Source of the DNA: Aureibaculum algae
GTDB taxonomy: Bacteria; Bacteroidota; Bacteroidia; Flavobacteriales; Flavobacteriaceae
DNA: 64,000 nt
Reading direction: 5' to 3'
Assembly (NCBI RefSeq): GCF_006065315.1
Contig: NZ_CP040749.1
Coordinates: 124,001-188,000 of the forward strand
Below are positions 8,426 to 18,177 of this stretch, piece by piece. The position numbers were made by a program, and so were the translations under genes. The first letter of the stretch is position 1. Each line of letters starts with the position of its first letter. The notes beneath the pieces were generated by a model. The model did no database searches, was not told the origin of the DNA, and worked only from the letters and a program-made list of their open reading frames with translations.

Positions 8426-9328
8426 CTATTGTTTAGCTCTGTTAACTGAGGTTACCATATAAACTCCCACAAAAATTAAAAGGGTTGCTAAAATTTTAAC
8501 GCTGCTTAGTGTATCACTTTTAGTAAGAAGAGCGTAAGCAGTTGCTATTACAGGTTGTAAATAAACAAATGCACTTAGTGTTGTGGGTTTTAACTTTGTT
8601 AATGCAAATAAGTTTATCAAATAAGCAAAGAAAGTGGTAAAAACAATTACAAAACCAATATTGTAATAGATTGATGTTGGAATACTATTCCATTGTATGT
8701 CTAACACTTCGCTAATTCCGAAAGGAATAACTAAGAGAAGACCAAAGAGATATAGCCATTTTATAAAAGTTAAAGGATTGTATTTGACAGTGAGTTTTTT
8801 AACAATTATTAGATATAAACCGTATGAAGATGCATTTATAAAAATCAAAAGATTACCTAAAATCGGATGATCACCAGGCACAGCACTTTTACCATAAACT
8901 ATTAAAATAATTGCTCCCGTTAAACCTATTAGAATACCAACAACTTTTGGAATAGTTATTTTTTCTTTCAAAATAATTGCTGAAAGTAGTAATACGATAA
9001 TGGGTGTTGAAACCATGATGGCTGAGGCATTTATTGGGCTGGTCATACTTAAACCCTTAAAAAAGGCAAGCATATTGATGCAGACTCCAAATAGTGCAGC
9101 TAAAAATATTCTCAAAAAATCAGCCTTGTCTATTCTTTCATTAGTGGTAAACAGACTTAAAATCCAAAATAGTATTGTAGCACCTAATACACGTATTACA
9201 ATAAAACCAAATGGTTTTATGTACATCGGCATAACATCTTTTGCTACTGTATAATTTATACCATAAATCAGAGCAACAATAAAAGCGGCAATATAAGCTC
9301 TTGTTTTATTATGCATAGCTTCATTCAA
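8426..9328 (-). CDS. EamA/DMT-superfamily transporter
   Basis: The 300-residue product has about ten hydrophobic helices in two EamA repeats (residues about 10-140 and 155-292), the classic 10-TMS drug/metabolite transporter layout of the inner membrane. Family members export amino acids, nucleobases or other small metabolites, and the substrate cannot be predicted here. It lies downstream of the sod gene on the same strand, but a strong terminator separates the two, so it is probably expressed separately. Confidence 0.9.
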   Translation of the reverse strand: MNEAMHNKTRAYIAAFIVALIYGINYTVAKDVMPMYIKPFGFIVIRVLGATILFWILSLFTTNERIDKADFLRIFLAALFGVCINMLAFFKGLSMTSPINASAIMVSTPIIVLLLSAIILKEKITIPKVVGILIGLTGAIILIVYGKSAVPGDHPILGNLLIFINASSYGLYLIIVKKLTVKYNPLTFIKWLYLFGLLLVIPFGISEVLDIQWNSIPTSIYYNIGFVIVFTTFFAYLINLFALTKLKPTTLSAFVYLQPVIATAYALLTKSDTLSSVKILATLLIFVGVYMVTSVNRAKQ

Positions 9329-9334
9329 AAAAGA

Positions 9335-9371
9335 AAAAGTAATGATTTGAATTTCTCAAATCATTACTTTT
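9335..9371 (-). terminator. Intrinsic terminator downstream of sod
   Basis: A perfect 16-bp stem (9335-9350 with 9356-9371, core GTAATGATTTGA) has a 5-nt loop. On the minus strand it is followed by a T-rich tract (TTTTTCTTTTTTG). It lies 30 bp after the sod stop and 7 bp before the EamA start. Confidence 0.9.
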
Positions 9372-9401
9372 CAATACAATTAATTTATTTTTATTTACTA
9401 A

Positions 9402-10010
9402 TTATTTAGCAGCATCGTAACGTCTTTCAACCTCATTCCAGTTGATTACATTAAAAAATGCATTGATATAATCAGGTCTTCTGTTTTGATAATTTAAGTA
9501 ATAAGCATGTTCCCAAACATCAATACCTAAAATTGGAGTACCACCACAACTTACATCTGGCATCAATGGGTTATCTTGATTTGGTGTTGAACAGATTTCA
9601 ACCTTACCACCTTTATGAACACACAACCAAGCCCATCCTGAACCAAAACGTGTTGCAGCAGCTTTTGCAAAAGCATCTTTAAAAGTATCAACAGTTCCAT
9701 ACGTAGATTCGATAGCATCTTTTAAAGGACCTGATAAACGACCTTTACCTTCAGGATTCATAACCTCCCAGTACAAACTATGATTATAAAAACCACCGCC
9801 ATTATTTCTAACAGCTGCATTACTCATATCTAAATTTGTTAAAATATCTTCAATAGATTTTCCTTCTAAGTCAGTGCCTTTAATTGCATTGTTTAGATTG
9901 TTTGTATATCCTGCATGATGCTTAGTGTAATGTATTTCCATTGTACGGGCATCAATATTTGGTTCTAACGCATCATATGCGTATGGTAATTTTGGTAATT
10001 CAAAAGCCAT
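9402..10010 (-). CDS. sod: Superoxide dismutase (Mn/Fe family)
   Basis: Dismutates superoxide. Metal ligands are in HYTKHHAGY, the NHSLYW segment and [19 protein letters not shown] together with the PNQDNPL glutamine resembles the Mn-using or cambialistic type. The start is set at 10010 ([15 protein letters not shown]), giving 202 residues, and not at the in-frame ATG at 10073. The extra 21 residues are unlike the family, and the -7 promoter box at 10071-10078 overlaps that upstream ATG. No signal peptide, so cytoplasmic. Monocistronic, with its own promoter and terminator. Confidence 0.95.
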   Translation of the reverse strand: MAFELPKLPYAYDALEPNIDARTMEIHYTKHHAGYTNNLNNAIKGTDLEGKSIEDILTNLDMSNAAVRNNGGGFYNHSLYWEVMNPEGKGRLSGPLKDAIESTYGTVDTFKDAFAKAAATRFGSGWAWLCVHKGGKVEICSTPNQDNPLMPDVSCGGTPILGIDVWEHAYYLNYQNRRPDYINAFFNVINWNEVERRYDAAK

Positions 10011-10070
10011 GATTTTATATTTTTTTATGATTAAACTCTGTTTGTGAATTGAATTTTCAATTCTGAAATC

Positions 10071-10078
10071 CAAATATA
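10071..10078 (-). promoter_or_regulatory. -7 promoter box of sod
   Basis: TATATTTG on the minus strand is a perfect TAnnTTTG match. It leaves a leader of about 55 nt before the sod ATG at 10010 and argues against the longer start. A clear -33 TTG was not found. Confidence 0.5.
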
Positions 10079-10154
10079 AAAATTTTGAGACTAATAGTCG
10101 GTTGAATCGTATAGAATGTTTTTATTTAACGATAGATTAAGATTATGTTCATTT

Positions 10155-11426
10155 TTACTGAACTCTTAATTGTTGCAGTGCTTTATTCACGGAGTTATAA
10201 GTAATATGTTGGTTGTTTAAAGAGTTTACAAGCATCAATTTCTCATCTTTGGTTGCCTCCAATTGATTTAAAATATTATTCAAGTGCATTTTCATGTGCC
10301 CTTTCTGAATGCCAGTAGTGGTTAACGCTTTTAAGGCTGCAAAATTTTGAGCCAAACCTGCAACGGCAACAATCATCATTAATTCTTTAGCAGAAGGGTT
10401 TTGCAATAAGTTTAAAGATAGTTTTGATAATGGATGCAAATTGGTTAATCCTCCAACGGTACCTAATGCTAATGGAATTTCTATCCAAAATTTAAAAACA
10501 CCATCATTGATTGTACACTGGCTTAGACTTTTATATTTGCCACTTTTTGCAGCATAAGCATGCACACCTGCTTCAACAGCTCTAAAGTCATTTCCAGTAG
10601 CGATAACAACGGCATCAATACCATTCATAATTCCTTTGTTATGTGTAACTGCTCTATAAGGTTCAACTTGGGCAATTTGTAATGCCTGATAGAATTTTTT
10701 GGCAAACTCCATCCCGTTTTCACCTAAATCGTCAATGTCACAGCTTACTTCAGCTTTGACCAAACAATCTGGAATATAATTTGACAAAATACTCATCACT
10801 ATTTCTACATCATCTTTTCTAAAAGTATTGGCAATCGTTTCTAAGCAAGAATTAATAAAATTGGCTCCCATACTATCTTTTGTTTCGAAAGTAACATGGA
10901 GTTGGTAATAATGATCTAAATCAGATGTTTTATCTCTAAGTTCAATATCTAAAATTCCACCACCGCGTTTACGCATGTTTTTTGTGATGGATTCCGTAGC
11001 TTTTAACAATGTTGGTTTTAGGGAATTGAAATATGTTTCTAAATTTAAATACGCACCAGCATACATAAAATGTACTTGGCCTATTTTTGTGGTTGACAAC
11101 ACTTCAGCTTTAAATCCACCTCTTTTGCTCCAAAACTTTGCCACTAATGATGCTGCTGCTACAACTGAGCTCTCTTCAATGACCATAGGTATAACATAGG
11201 CCTTATTGTTTATTGTAAAATTGGGGGCTACTGCGAAGGGTAAATAGTAATTTGAGATGGAATTCTCGATGAATTCATCATGAAGTTGTTGTAATTTCTT
11301 ATTTGGATTGAGGTATTGGTTTAAAACAGAATGTGAATCTGGAAAGTCAGTTAAAAAATTATTTATAAGCCAGGTTGTTTTTTCTTCTTTATCGAGTTTA
11401 GAAAACCCCGTTATGGTCTTAGACAT
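10155..11426 (-). CDS. Class II (degradative-type) hydroxymethylglutaryl-CoA reductase
   Basis: Interconverts HMG-CoA and mevalonate. The catalytic residues are visible: glutamate in PMVIEESSVVAAAS (near residue 82), lysine in THNKGIMNGIDAV (near residue 264), aspartate in GNDFRAVEAGVHAYA (near residue 279), and histidine in GIQKGHMKMH (near residue 375). The HMGR class II length (423 residues) fits, with no membrane anchor. In Flavobacteriia these enzymes serve the mevalonate route to isoprenoids despite the degradative label. No other pathway gene is adjacent, and it is divergent from the peptide transporters. Confidence 0.94.
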   Translation of the reverse strand: MSKTITGFSKLDKEEKTTWLINNFLTDFPDSHSVLNQYLNPNKKLQQLHDEFIENSISNYYLPFAVAPNFTINNKAYVIPMVIEESSVVAAASLVAKFWSKRGGFKAEVLSTTKIGQVHFMYAGAYLNLETYFNSLKPTLLKATESITKNMRKRGGGILDIELRDKTSDLDHYYQLHVTFETKDSMGANFINSCLETIANTFRKDDVEIVMSILSNYIPDCLVKAEVSCDIDDLGENGMEFAKKFYQALQIAQVEPYRAVTHNKGIMNGIDAVVIATGNDFRAVEAGVHAYAAKSGKYKSLSQCTINDGVFKFWIEIPLALGTVGGLTNLHPLSKLSLNLLQNPSAKELMMIVAVAGLAQNFAALKALTTTGIQKGHMKMHLNNILNQLEATKDEKLMLVNSLNNQHITYNSVNKALQQLRVQ

Positions 11427-11451
11427 CTATAATTTGCATTTAGTTCTGTGG

Positions 11452-11481
11452 TAAAGATACTATTCAAACTTAAATTATCAA
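11452..11481 (-). promoter_or_regulatory. Probable promoter of the HMG-CoA reductase gene
   Basis: On the minus strand, a TTG (11481-11479) is followed after 19 bp by TATCTTTA (11459-11452), one mismatch from TAnnTTTG. It leaves a leader of about 20 nt before the ATG at 11426. Confidence 0.45.
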
Positions 11482-11518
11482 TTTTTTTAGACCAATTTTC
11501 GACTTAATTTCCGTAAAC

Positions 11519-11550
11519 TTGAAACACTTTTTAAAAAATGACTACATTTA
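11519..11550 (+). promoter_or_regulatory. Probable promoter of the peptide-transporter operon
   Basis: TTG at 11519-11521 is followed after 21 bp by TACATTTA (11543-11550), one mismatch from TAnnTTTG, 27 bp before the ATG of the first transporter gene. Confidence 0.4.
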
Positions 11551-11577
11551 TCAAAATTTAAAAAAAACCATCAATTT

Positions 11578-12954
11578 ATGTCAAGTACATCCCTGAAACA
11601 ACCGCATCAAAAAGAATTATTTGGTCACCCAATTGGACTTTACGTTCTGTTTTTTACGGAAATGTGGGAACGTTTTTCTTATTACGGAATGCGAGCCATT
11701 TTGGTGTTATATTTAATAACACAAACGACTGAAAAAAATGCAGGATTAGGTTGGACAAATGGAGAAGCTTTAGCTCTTTATGGATGGTATACTATGTTAG
11801 TTTATGTTGCCTCAATACCTGGTGGAATAATAGCTGACAGGCTTCTTGGCCAAAAGAAGTCAGTTATTGTTGGAGCCATTCTTTTAGTAATAGGTCATAG
11901 TATTTTGGCAATAGAAGAAATGTGGGCGTTTTATACAGGTTTAGCTTTTATTATTGCAGGTGTAGGAATGCTAAAACCTAACATTTCTACAATGGTAGGT
12001 GGGCTATATAAAAAAGGTGATATTAGAAGAGATAAAGGATTTACCATTTTTTATATTGGAATTAACGTCGGAGCCTTTTTGTCCAGTTTAATTGTTGGAT
12101 ATGTAGGTGAAAGTATTGGTTGGCATTATGGTTTTGGATTAGCGGGTGTTTGTATGTTATTAGGTTTAATTCAATTTGTTTTAGGTCAAAAATATTTAAA
12201 GGGAGTAGGTAATCATTTAGGAAGATCTAAAAATGCCGAAGAGCAAGAAGCGTATAGAAGGCCACTAAACAAAATTGAAAAAGATAGAGTGATTGTTTTA
12301 ATACTATCATTTTTAATGGTAATTGTATTTTTTGGTGCATTTGAGCAGGCTGGTGGATTAATGAATATTTATGCGAAGGATTATACAAACAGAATGATTA
12401 TGGGTTGGGAAGTTCCAGCTTCATGGTTTCAATCTTTAAATGCATTTTTTATTATAACTTTAGGAACTATTGTTGCTGCTTTTTGGGCTAAGCGAAAATT
12501 AAAAGGTAAAGAAGCTTCTTCTCTTTTTAAAATGATTATGGGACTTATTATTATGGGAACTGGATTTCTTTTTATGACCGCAGCAACAGCTCAATATCAA
12601 TCTTCAGGTTCATCTGCTATGTATTGGTTAGTGTTAGCTTATTTATTTCATACAATTGGAGAGCTCAGCTTATCGCCAGTTTCTCTTTCATTTGTTACCA
12701 AGTTAGCTCCGGCAAAATATGCATCTTTAATGATGGGTTTATACTTTGCCACAACTGGTTTTGGAAATAAGTTAGCAGGTATTCTTGGAGAGTCAGCATC
12801 TCAATTTGGAGAATACACAATTTTCACGGGAATCGCCATTTTTTGCATTTTATTTGGACTATTAATTTTTGTTTTTCTTAAAAAATTAAAGGCCCTTACG
12901 CACGGTGCTGAAGATGATGAACATGAAATGTCAAATGAAGAGTTGTTAAACTAA
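11578..12954 (+). CDS. Proton-coupled oligopeptide transporter (POT/PTR family), copy 1
   Basis: Polytopic inner-membrane symporter for di/tripeptides. The POT proton-coupling motif ExxERFxYYG appears as EMWERFSYYG (residues about 29-38). GGIIADRLLGQKK (near residue 82) is the MFS motif A region, and GVGMLKPNISTMVG marks the PTR2 signature. Helical content fits about 12-14 TM segments in 458 residues, ending in an acidic tail. The adjacent second copy starts 30 bp downstream, making a two-gene operon. Confidence 0.94.
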   Translation: MSSTSLKQPHQKELFGHPIGLYVLFFTEMWERFSYYGMRAILVLYLITQTTEKNAGLGWTNGEALALYGWYTMLVYVASIPGGIIADRLLGQKKSVIVGAILLVIGHSILAIEEMWAFYTGLAFIIAGVGMLKPNISTMVGGLYKKGDIRRDKGFTIFYIGINVGAFLSSLIVGYVGESIGWHYGFGLAGVCMLLGLIQFVLGQKYLKGVGNHLGRSKNAEEQEAYRRPLNKIEKDRVIVLILSFLMVIVFFGAFEQAGGLMNIYAKDYTNRMIMGWEVPASWFQSLNAFFIITLGTIVAAFWAKRKLKGKEASSLFKMIMGLIIMGTGFLFMTAATAQYQSSGSSAMYWLVLAYLFHTIGELSLSPVSLSFVTKLAPAKYASLMMGLYFATTGFGNKLAGILGESASQFGEYTIFTGIAIFCILFGLLIFVFLKKLKALTHGAEDDEHEMSNEELLN

Positions 12955-12983
12955 TTAAAAATATACCCAAATAACAATTAATT

Positions 12984-14768
12984 ATGAACACTGATGTTGA
13001 AAATCTATTTAAGGATAAAGTATTAGGGCACCCTGCTGGATTATTTGTACTTTTTTTTACTGAAATGTGGGAGCGTTTTTCATTTTATGGAATGCGTATC
13101 TTATTAGTTTTGTTTTTAACAGCTCCAATTTTAAATGATAATCCGGGTTGGGAGTGGCCCAGAGAACATGCTTTAGCATTAATTGGAACCTACGCTTCAC
13201 TTTTATATCTAACACCGATTGTTGGTGGCTATGTAGCAGATAAAATTACAGGATATAGGATGGCAGTGGTCTTAGGATGTATAATTATGACGTTAGGTCA
13301 TGCGTCTATGGCTATAGAAACTACTTCTACTTTTTATTTAGGTTTAGCATTACTAGTTATAGGTACAGGATTTTTTAAACCAAATATCACATCTATAATT
13401 TCAGAAATGTATAGAGGCAAGGAGTCTAAAAAAGATGGTGCTTACACTATTTTTTATATGGGTGTAAATGCTGGTGCTTTTTTTGGAATGATGCTTTGTG
13501 GCTATTTAGCTGAAAATTATGGGTGGTCTTGGGGCTTTGGATTGGCAGGTATTTTTATGATGTTAGGAATGCTTCAATTCTTATTAGCAGGAAGTTTATT
13601 TGGGAGTATTGGAGGAAAACCTTCTGGTGTGCATGAAGTAGAATTACCTCAAAACATTAATGAAGAGAGTGCAGAAGAAAGAAAGGAAGCTATAGAAGTT
13701 GAAAAATTAAACCCCTTTACTGTTTTTGATTATATTTTAATAGTACTATCATCAGTTGGTGGACTTTTATATTTGTTTAATGATCCCTTAGAAAAAATTG
13801 GAGATATAAATTTAGTTCCTTTTGAATTTATGGGAGTAAGTGGTACAAATGTGGTTATTTTATCCGCATTAGCATTGTTTTTATTATTATTAGTCACAAG
13901 AATATCAAGATATTTACCTTTAGTAAGGGACCGAATTGTTGCAGTATCTATCTTTGGATTATTTACCGTATTTTTCTTTTCATTTTTTGAGCAATCTTTA
14001 GGTTCAATGACACTATTTGCTAGAGATTATACAGACAGAACATTGGTTGGCAATTCGGCTTCAATTTTTAAAGTTGTAGATGCCTTATTAACAACAGTTC
14101 CATTAATGATTATTACTTGGGTGTTGTTTTTATTAGCTAAAAAGACATTTTCAAGAATTGGATTATCAAATGTCATATTAGGCGTTGCATTTGCAGGTTT
14201 ATGGTATTTAGTCATTATTAGATTAATAGATAAATTTTCAGGTGAAGGAACAGAAATTGATGCTACTTGGTTCGGTATTTTAAATTCATTCTTCATAATT
14301 ACATTAGCACCTATTTTTTCAAAATGGTGGGAAAGTAAATACAACCCGAGTGCTGCAATGAAGTATGGAATTGGTTTAATTCTATTAGGTTTAGGCTTTG
14401 CTATTTTATCTTATGGTGCATCAGATATTCCATCAGGAGCAAAAACAGCATCGGTTAGCATTATTTTTCTGATTCTTGCGTATTTATTTCATACTATGGG
14501 AGAGTTGTGTATTTCTCCCGTAGGATTATCTTATTTAAGTAAACTAGTACCACCTAGAATGATTGGTTTTATGTTTGGTGTTTGGTATTTGGCTATTGCT
14601 GTAGGTCAAAAAGCAGCTGGAACGATGGGAGGAATGATTGATAAAATATCTGAAGAATACTCCATGGGAGCATTTTTTTTAATTTTCACATTGATTCCAA
14701 TTGGTGTCGGGTTTCTTGCAATACTGTTAAATCCAATTCTTAAAAAACTAATGCACGGAATTCGATAA
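12984..14768 (+). CDS. Proton-coupled oligopeptide transporter (POT/PTR family), copy 2, enlarged
   Basis: Same family as the preceding gene (EMWERFSFYG near residue 27, GTGFFKPNITSIIS near residue 129), but 594 residues against 458. The extra length is mainly between the N- and C-terminal bundles: an acidic stretch at about 215-245 and added hydrophobic helices between about 245 and 305. It is probably a diverged tandem duplicate with a different peptide range. Inner membrane. No promoter is visible in the 29-bp gap, so it is co-transcribed with copy 1. Confidence 0.93.
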   Translation: MNTDVENLFKDKVLGHPAGLFVLFFTEMWERFSFYGMRILLVLFLTAPILNDNPGWEWPREHALALIGTYASLLYLTPIVGGYVADKITGYRMAVVLGCIIMTLGHASMAIETTSTFYLGLALLVIGTGFFKPNITSIISEMYRGKESKKDGAYTIFYMGVNAGAFFGMMLCGYLAENYGWSWGFGLAGIFMMLGMLQFLLAGSLFGSIGGKPSGVHEVELPQNINEESAEERKEAIEVEKLNPFTVFDYILIVLSSVGGLLYLFNDPLEKIGDINLVPFEFMGVSGTNVVILSALALFLLLLVTRISRYLPLVRDRIVAVSIFGLFTVFFFSFFEQSLGSMTLFARDYTDRTLVGNSASIFKVVDALLTTVPLMIITWVLFLLAKKTFSRIGLSNVILGVAFAGLWYLVIIRLIDKFSGEGTEIDATWFGILNSFFIITLAPIFSKWWESKYNPSAAMKYGIGLILLGLGFAILSYGASDIPSGAKTASVSIIFLILAYLFHTMGELCISPVGLSYLSKLVPPRMIGFMFGVWYLAIAVGQKAAGTMGGMIDKISEEYSMGAFFLIFTLIPIGVGFLAILLNPILKKLMHGIR

Positions 14769-14845
14769 AATAAACAATTGAATATACCGTTTTGTAATTT
14801 AGGCATATTATTTGCGTCTTATTTATCAAAATATAAAAAATTAGC

Positions 14846-15400
14846 ATGAAAAAAATTGTATTACTATTAGCAGTTTTAGCTTACTCCTTTAATGGAATGG
14901 CACAAGAAAAAGGTGAAATTAATTGGATGACTATTGAAGAAGCTGTTGCCGCTCAAGAAAAAGAACCACGTAAAATTATGATGGATATGTACACTACATG
15001 GTGTGGTCCTTGTAAAATGTTAGATAAAAATACGTTTCAAAATAAAGATGTTGCCGCTTATGTTAATGAAAACTATTATGCTGTAAAATTTAATGCTGAA
15101 GGTGGTGAAACAATTATTTTTAAAGATAAAGAATACGGAAATCCCGCATACAATGCCTCTAAAAAAGGAAGAAATAGTCAACATCAATTTGCACAGCATT
15201 TAAGAGTGCAAGCCTATCCAACAATAGTTTTTTTAGATGAAAAAGCAGAGTTATTAGCTCCAGTTACGGGTTATCACGCACCAAATCAGTTAGAAATTTT
15301 CTTAAAATTGTTTGCCACTGATAAACATAAAGATGTGACTACAAAAGAGCAGTGGGAAGCTTATCAAAAAGACTTTAACGCTGAGTTTAAGGTAGAATAA
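14846..15400 (+). CDS. Exported thioredoxin-family protein
   Basis: Residues 1-19 are a signal peptide ending GMAQ. The thioredoxin fold follows, with active site TTWCGPCKML near residue 52 and the cis-proline context VQAYPTIVFLDE near residue 121. Family members of this length (184 residues) act as periplasmic disulfide reductases, for example in cytochrome maturation or protein-disulfide repair. The precise partner is unknown. It lies 77 bp after the transporters, and the next gene is 92 bp downstream. Confidence 0.9.
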   Translation: MKKIVLLLAVLAYSFNGMAQEKGEINWMTIEEAVAAQEKEPRKIMMDMYTTWCGPCKMLDKNTFQNKDVAAYVNENYYAVKFNAEGGETIIFKDKEYGNPAYNASKKGRNSQHQFAQHLRVQAYPTIVFLDEKAELLAPVTGYHAPNQLEIFLKLFATDKHKDVTTKEQWEAYQKDFNAEFKVE

Positions 15401-15492
15401 ACGTTATACTTAATGCTTCAATAAGGGAAGGGAACTTACTACACATTTATCCCAAAAAATTGACTTACTTTGCAACACCTTAAAAATGTGAT

Positions 15493-17370
15493 GTGAACTA
15501 CCTATCTGTTGAAAATATTTCTAAATCTTACGGCGAGCGAGTGCTCTTTGAAGATATTTCTTTTGGTATTAATAAAGACCAAAAAATTGCCTTTGTCGCC
15601 AAAAATGGTACAGGTAAAACTTCCATTTTAAATATTATAACAGGTAATGATACTCCAGACACTGGTCAAGTAGTCTCTAGAAAAGATTTACGAATTGCCT
15701 ATTTATCTCAAACTGATGAACTCAATGAGGAGCAAACCATAGAAGAAGCTATTTTTAGTTCTGATAATCCTATTTTAAAGGTAATTCATCAATATGAAAA
15801 TGCATTGAAGAATCCCGATGATTCGGAAGCCTATCAAAAAGCATTTGACTTGATGGACCAACATCAAGCATGGGACTTTGAAACCCAATACAATCAAATC
15901 TTATTCAAATTAAAGCTAGAAGATTTAAGTATTAAAGTCAGTAATTTATCGGGTGGACAAAGAAAAAGACTCTCATTAGCCATAATATTGATTAGCAAGC
16001 CTGATTTATTGATCTTAGATGAGCCTACAAACCATTTAGACTTGGAGATGATAGAGTGGTTAGAAAACTACTTTAAAAAGGAAAAAATCACCTTATTTAT
16101 GGTAACGCATGATAGGTATTTTCTAGAACGCGTTTGTAATGAAATTATAGAGTTAGACGAAGGTCAACTTTACACATATAAAGGTAATTATTCTTATTAT
16201 TTAGAAAAAAAAGAAGAACGTATTGCTATTGAGCAAACTACCGTTGGTAAAGCCAAAAACCTGTTTAAAAAGGAATTAGACTGGATGCGTCGTCAACCTA
16301 AGGCAAGAACAACCAAGTCTAAATCGAGAATTGACGACTTTTATCAAATAAAAGAAAAAGCCAGTCAACGACGAAATGATCACAAAGTTCAGTTGGAAAT
16401 CAGCATGGAGCGTTTAGGGAGTAAGATTTTGGAATTACATAATATTTCTAAAGCTTTTGATGACAAAGTTGTTTTAGACAAGTTTGAATATGTTTTTAAA
16501 CGAGGAGAACGCATTGGTATTATTGGAAAGAATGGTACTGGTAAATCTACCTTTTTAAATATGATAACTGGTAAAATGCCAGTAGATTCTGGTAAAGTTA
16601 TTCTAGGTGAAACGGTAAAATTTGGCTACTATACCCAATCGGGAATTCATGTTAAAGAAGGCCAAAAAGTAATTGAGGTCATTAAAGAATTTGGTGAATA
16701 CATTCCGCTTGCAAAAGGACAGAAAATATCTGCTGGTGGTCTATTAGAACGTTTTTTATTCGACAGAAAGAAACAATACGATTTTGTTGAAAAACTATCT
16801 GGAGGAGAGTTAAAAAGACTCTACTTGTGTACTGTTTTAATTCAAAATCCTAATTTTTTAATTTTAGATGAACCTACCAATGATTTAGATGTATTGACTC
16901 TAAATGTCTTAGAAAGCTTTTTATTAGATTACCCTGGAAATTTATTAGTGGTTTCACACGATAGGTATTTTATGGATAAAATAGTAGATCACTTATTTGT
17001 TTTCGAAGAGGATGGTTTAATTACTGATTTTCCGGGTAATTATTCTGACTATAGAACATATGAAGATTCACAACCAAATACTGCTTCGGCGGTTGTAGTT
17101 ACAGATAAAAGTACTTCGGCTAATGATAATATAAAAGCCACGTCAACTAGTAAGGAAACGTTATCGTATAACGAAAAACAAGAATTTCGAAAATTAGAAA
17201 AGGATATTTCAAAATTAGAAAAACAAAAAGAGGCGATTGAATTACAATTTTTGAACAATGAGGTAGAAAGTGATAAAATTGATGAAGTTTCTCAACAATT
17301 ACAGCAAATTATTGACAGTATAGCTTCTAAAGAAGAACGTTGGTTAGAAATTTCTATGAAGATGGAATAG
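15493..17370 (+). CDS. ABC-F family ATPase, Uup-like
   Basis: Soluble duplicated ABC ATPase with no membrane domain. First P-loop AKNGTGKTS near residue 36 and signature LSGGQRKRLSLA near 153; second P-loop GKNGTGKST near 345 and signature LSGGELKRLYL near 436. The inter-domain linker at about 240-300 is basic, and a C-terminal coiled coil (about 555-625) resembles the DNA-binding tail of Uup. ABC-F proteins act on ribosomes or translation and genome stability. The start is GTG at 15493, because the overlapping ATG at 15491 is followed at once by TGA. Its 3' end overlaps the convergent exonuclease gene by 17 bp. Confidence 0.93.
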   Translation: MNYLSVENISKSYGERVLFEDISFGINKDQKIAFVAKNGTGKTSILNIITGNDTPDTGQVVSRKDLRIAYLSQTDELNEEQTIEEAIFSSDNPILKVIHQYENALKNPDDSEAYQKAFDLMDQHQAWDFETQYNQILFKLKLEDLSIKVSNLSGGQRKRLSLAIILISKPDLLILDEPTNHLDLEMIEWLENYFKKEKITLFMVTHDRYFLERVCNEIIELDEGQLYTYKGNYSYYLEKKEERIAIEQTTVGKAKNLFKKELDWMRRQPKARTTKSKSRIDDFYQIKEKASQRRNDHKVQLEISMERLGSKILELHNISKAFDDKVVLDKFEYVFKRGERIGIIGKNGTGKSTFLNMITGKMPVDSGKVILGETVKFGYYTQSGIHVKEGQKVIEVIKEFGEYIPLAKGQKISAGGLLERFLFDRKKQYDFVEKLSGGELKRLYLCTVLIQNPNFLILDEPTNDLDVLTLNVLESFLLDYPGNLLVVSHDRYFMDKIVDHLFVFEEDGLITDFPGNYSDYRTYEDSQPNTASAVVVTDKSTSANDNIKATSTSKETLSYNEKQEFRKLEKDISKLEKQKEAIELQFLNNEVESDKIDEVSQQLQQIIDSIASKEERWLEISMKME

Positions 17371-18076
17371 TAACAATCTCATCCTCTTGTAGTAATTCTA
17401 AATTGTTAAAACGTAATAATAATTGGGCTACGGCGAGCGTATCTCGCTCGCAATATTTAACAATCCGATCTAAATCATGTTCCTCATAAAAAACGTTAGC
17501 TACTTGGCTGCCGTCAATATCTTGCTTTGGTGATGGAATTCCTAAAATATTAGTTAATAAATTTAATGAAGTATAGTGTTTGTAATCGCCAAACTTCCAT
17601 AATTCCAAAGTGTCTAAATGAGCAACTTCCCATGGTTTTTTACCAAATAAATTTAGTTTTGAAGGTAGAGGTACACTGTTGATAATCATACGACGTGCTA
17701 TGTACGGAAAGTCAAATTCTTTGCCGTTATGTGCACACAGTAAGTGATGATCTTTATTGAAATGGTTATCTAATAGCTGTTTAAAATCAATTAAAAGTTG
17801 TTTTTCATCTCCTGAAAAAGAAGTAAGTCTAAAGTTTCTATTTCCGTCTAAATCGACAAAATACCCAACAGAAATGCAGATTATTTTTCCAAATTCGGCC
17901 CAAATTCCTGCCCGGTCGTAAAAATCTTCAACAGAAATTTCATTTTTACGCTGATATTCTGTCTTTTTAGCAAATAATTCTTTTTTTAGATCAGAAAGCT
18001 CGGCAAAAGTAGCTACTTCTGGAACCGTTTCTATATCCAGGAATAAGATATTCTCTAATTTTATTTTATTGAGCAT
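17354..18076 (-). CDS. Predicted 3'-5' exonuclease (PolB-like DEDDy family)
   Basis: RNase H-fold nuclease. The acidic motifs are present in order: FLDIETVPE (DxE, near residue 14), HNGKEFDFPYIARR (near residue 113) and YCERDTLAVAQL (YxxxD, near residue 212). No polymerase domain follows in the 240 residues, matching the stand-alone family seen in Bacteroidota. Substrate is unknown; it is probably involved in DNA or RNA processing in the cytoplasm. The gene overlaps the convergent ABC-F gene at their 3' ends. Confidence 0.88.
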   Translation of the reverse strand: MLNKIKLENILFLDIETVPEVATFAELSDLKKELFAKKTEYQRKNEISVEDFYDRAGIWAEFGKIICISVGYFVDLDGNRNFRLTSFSGDEKQLLIDFKQLLDNHFNKDHHLLCAHNGKEFDFPYIARRMIINSVPLPSKLNLFGKKPWEVAHLDTLELWKFGDYKHYTSLNLLTNILGIPSPKQDIDGSQVANVFYEEHDLDRIVKYCERDTLAVAQLLLRFNNLELLQEDEIVTIPSS

Positions 18077-18123
18077 TTTTTAGAATTGACAACTAACATT
18101 CATAAATATAGTCAATTTAAAGC

Positions 18124-18154
18124 AAAAAAAGTGAACTAATTAAAGTTCACTTTT
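18124..18154 (-). terminator. Intrinsic terminator of the mini T9SS gene
   Basis: An 11-bp perfect stem (18127-18137 with 18144-18154, AAAAGTGAACT) with a 6-nt loop is followed on the minus strand by a run of T. It begins 24 bp after the T9SS gene stop and ends before the exonuclease gene. Confidence 0.88.
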
Positions 18155-18177
18155 AAAAATCAGGTTGTTGGGTTGCG

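Noticed and set aside
10011..10073. Longer N terminus of superoxide dismutase
   Set aside because: It would start inside the -7 promoter box and adds residues that do not resemble any SOD or an export signal.
15464..15471. TTACTTTG as -7 box of the ABC-F gene
   Set aside because: It differs from TAnnTTTG at the second position, and no -33 element is placed correctly. Not strong enough to list as a promoter.
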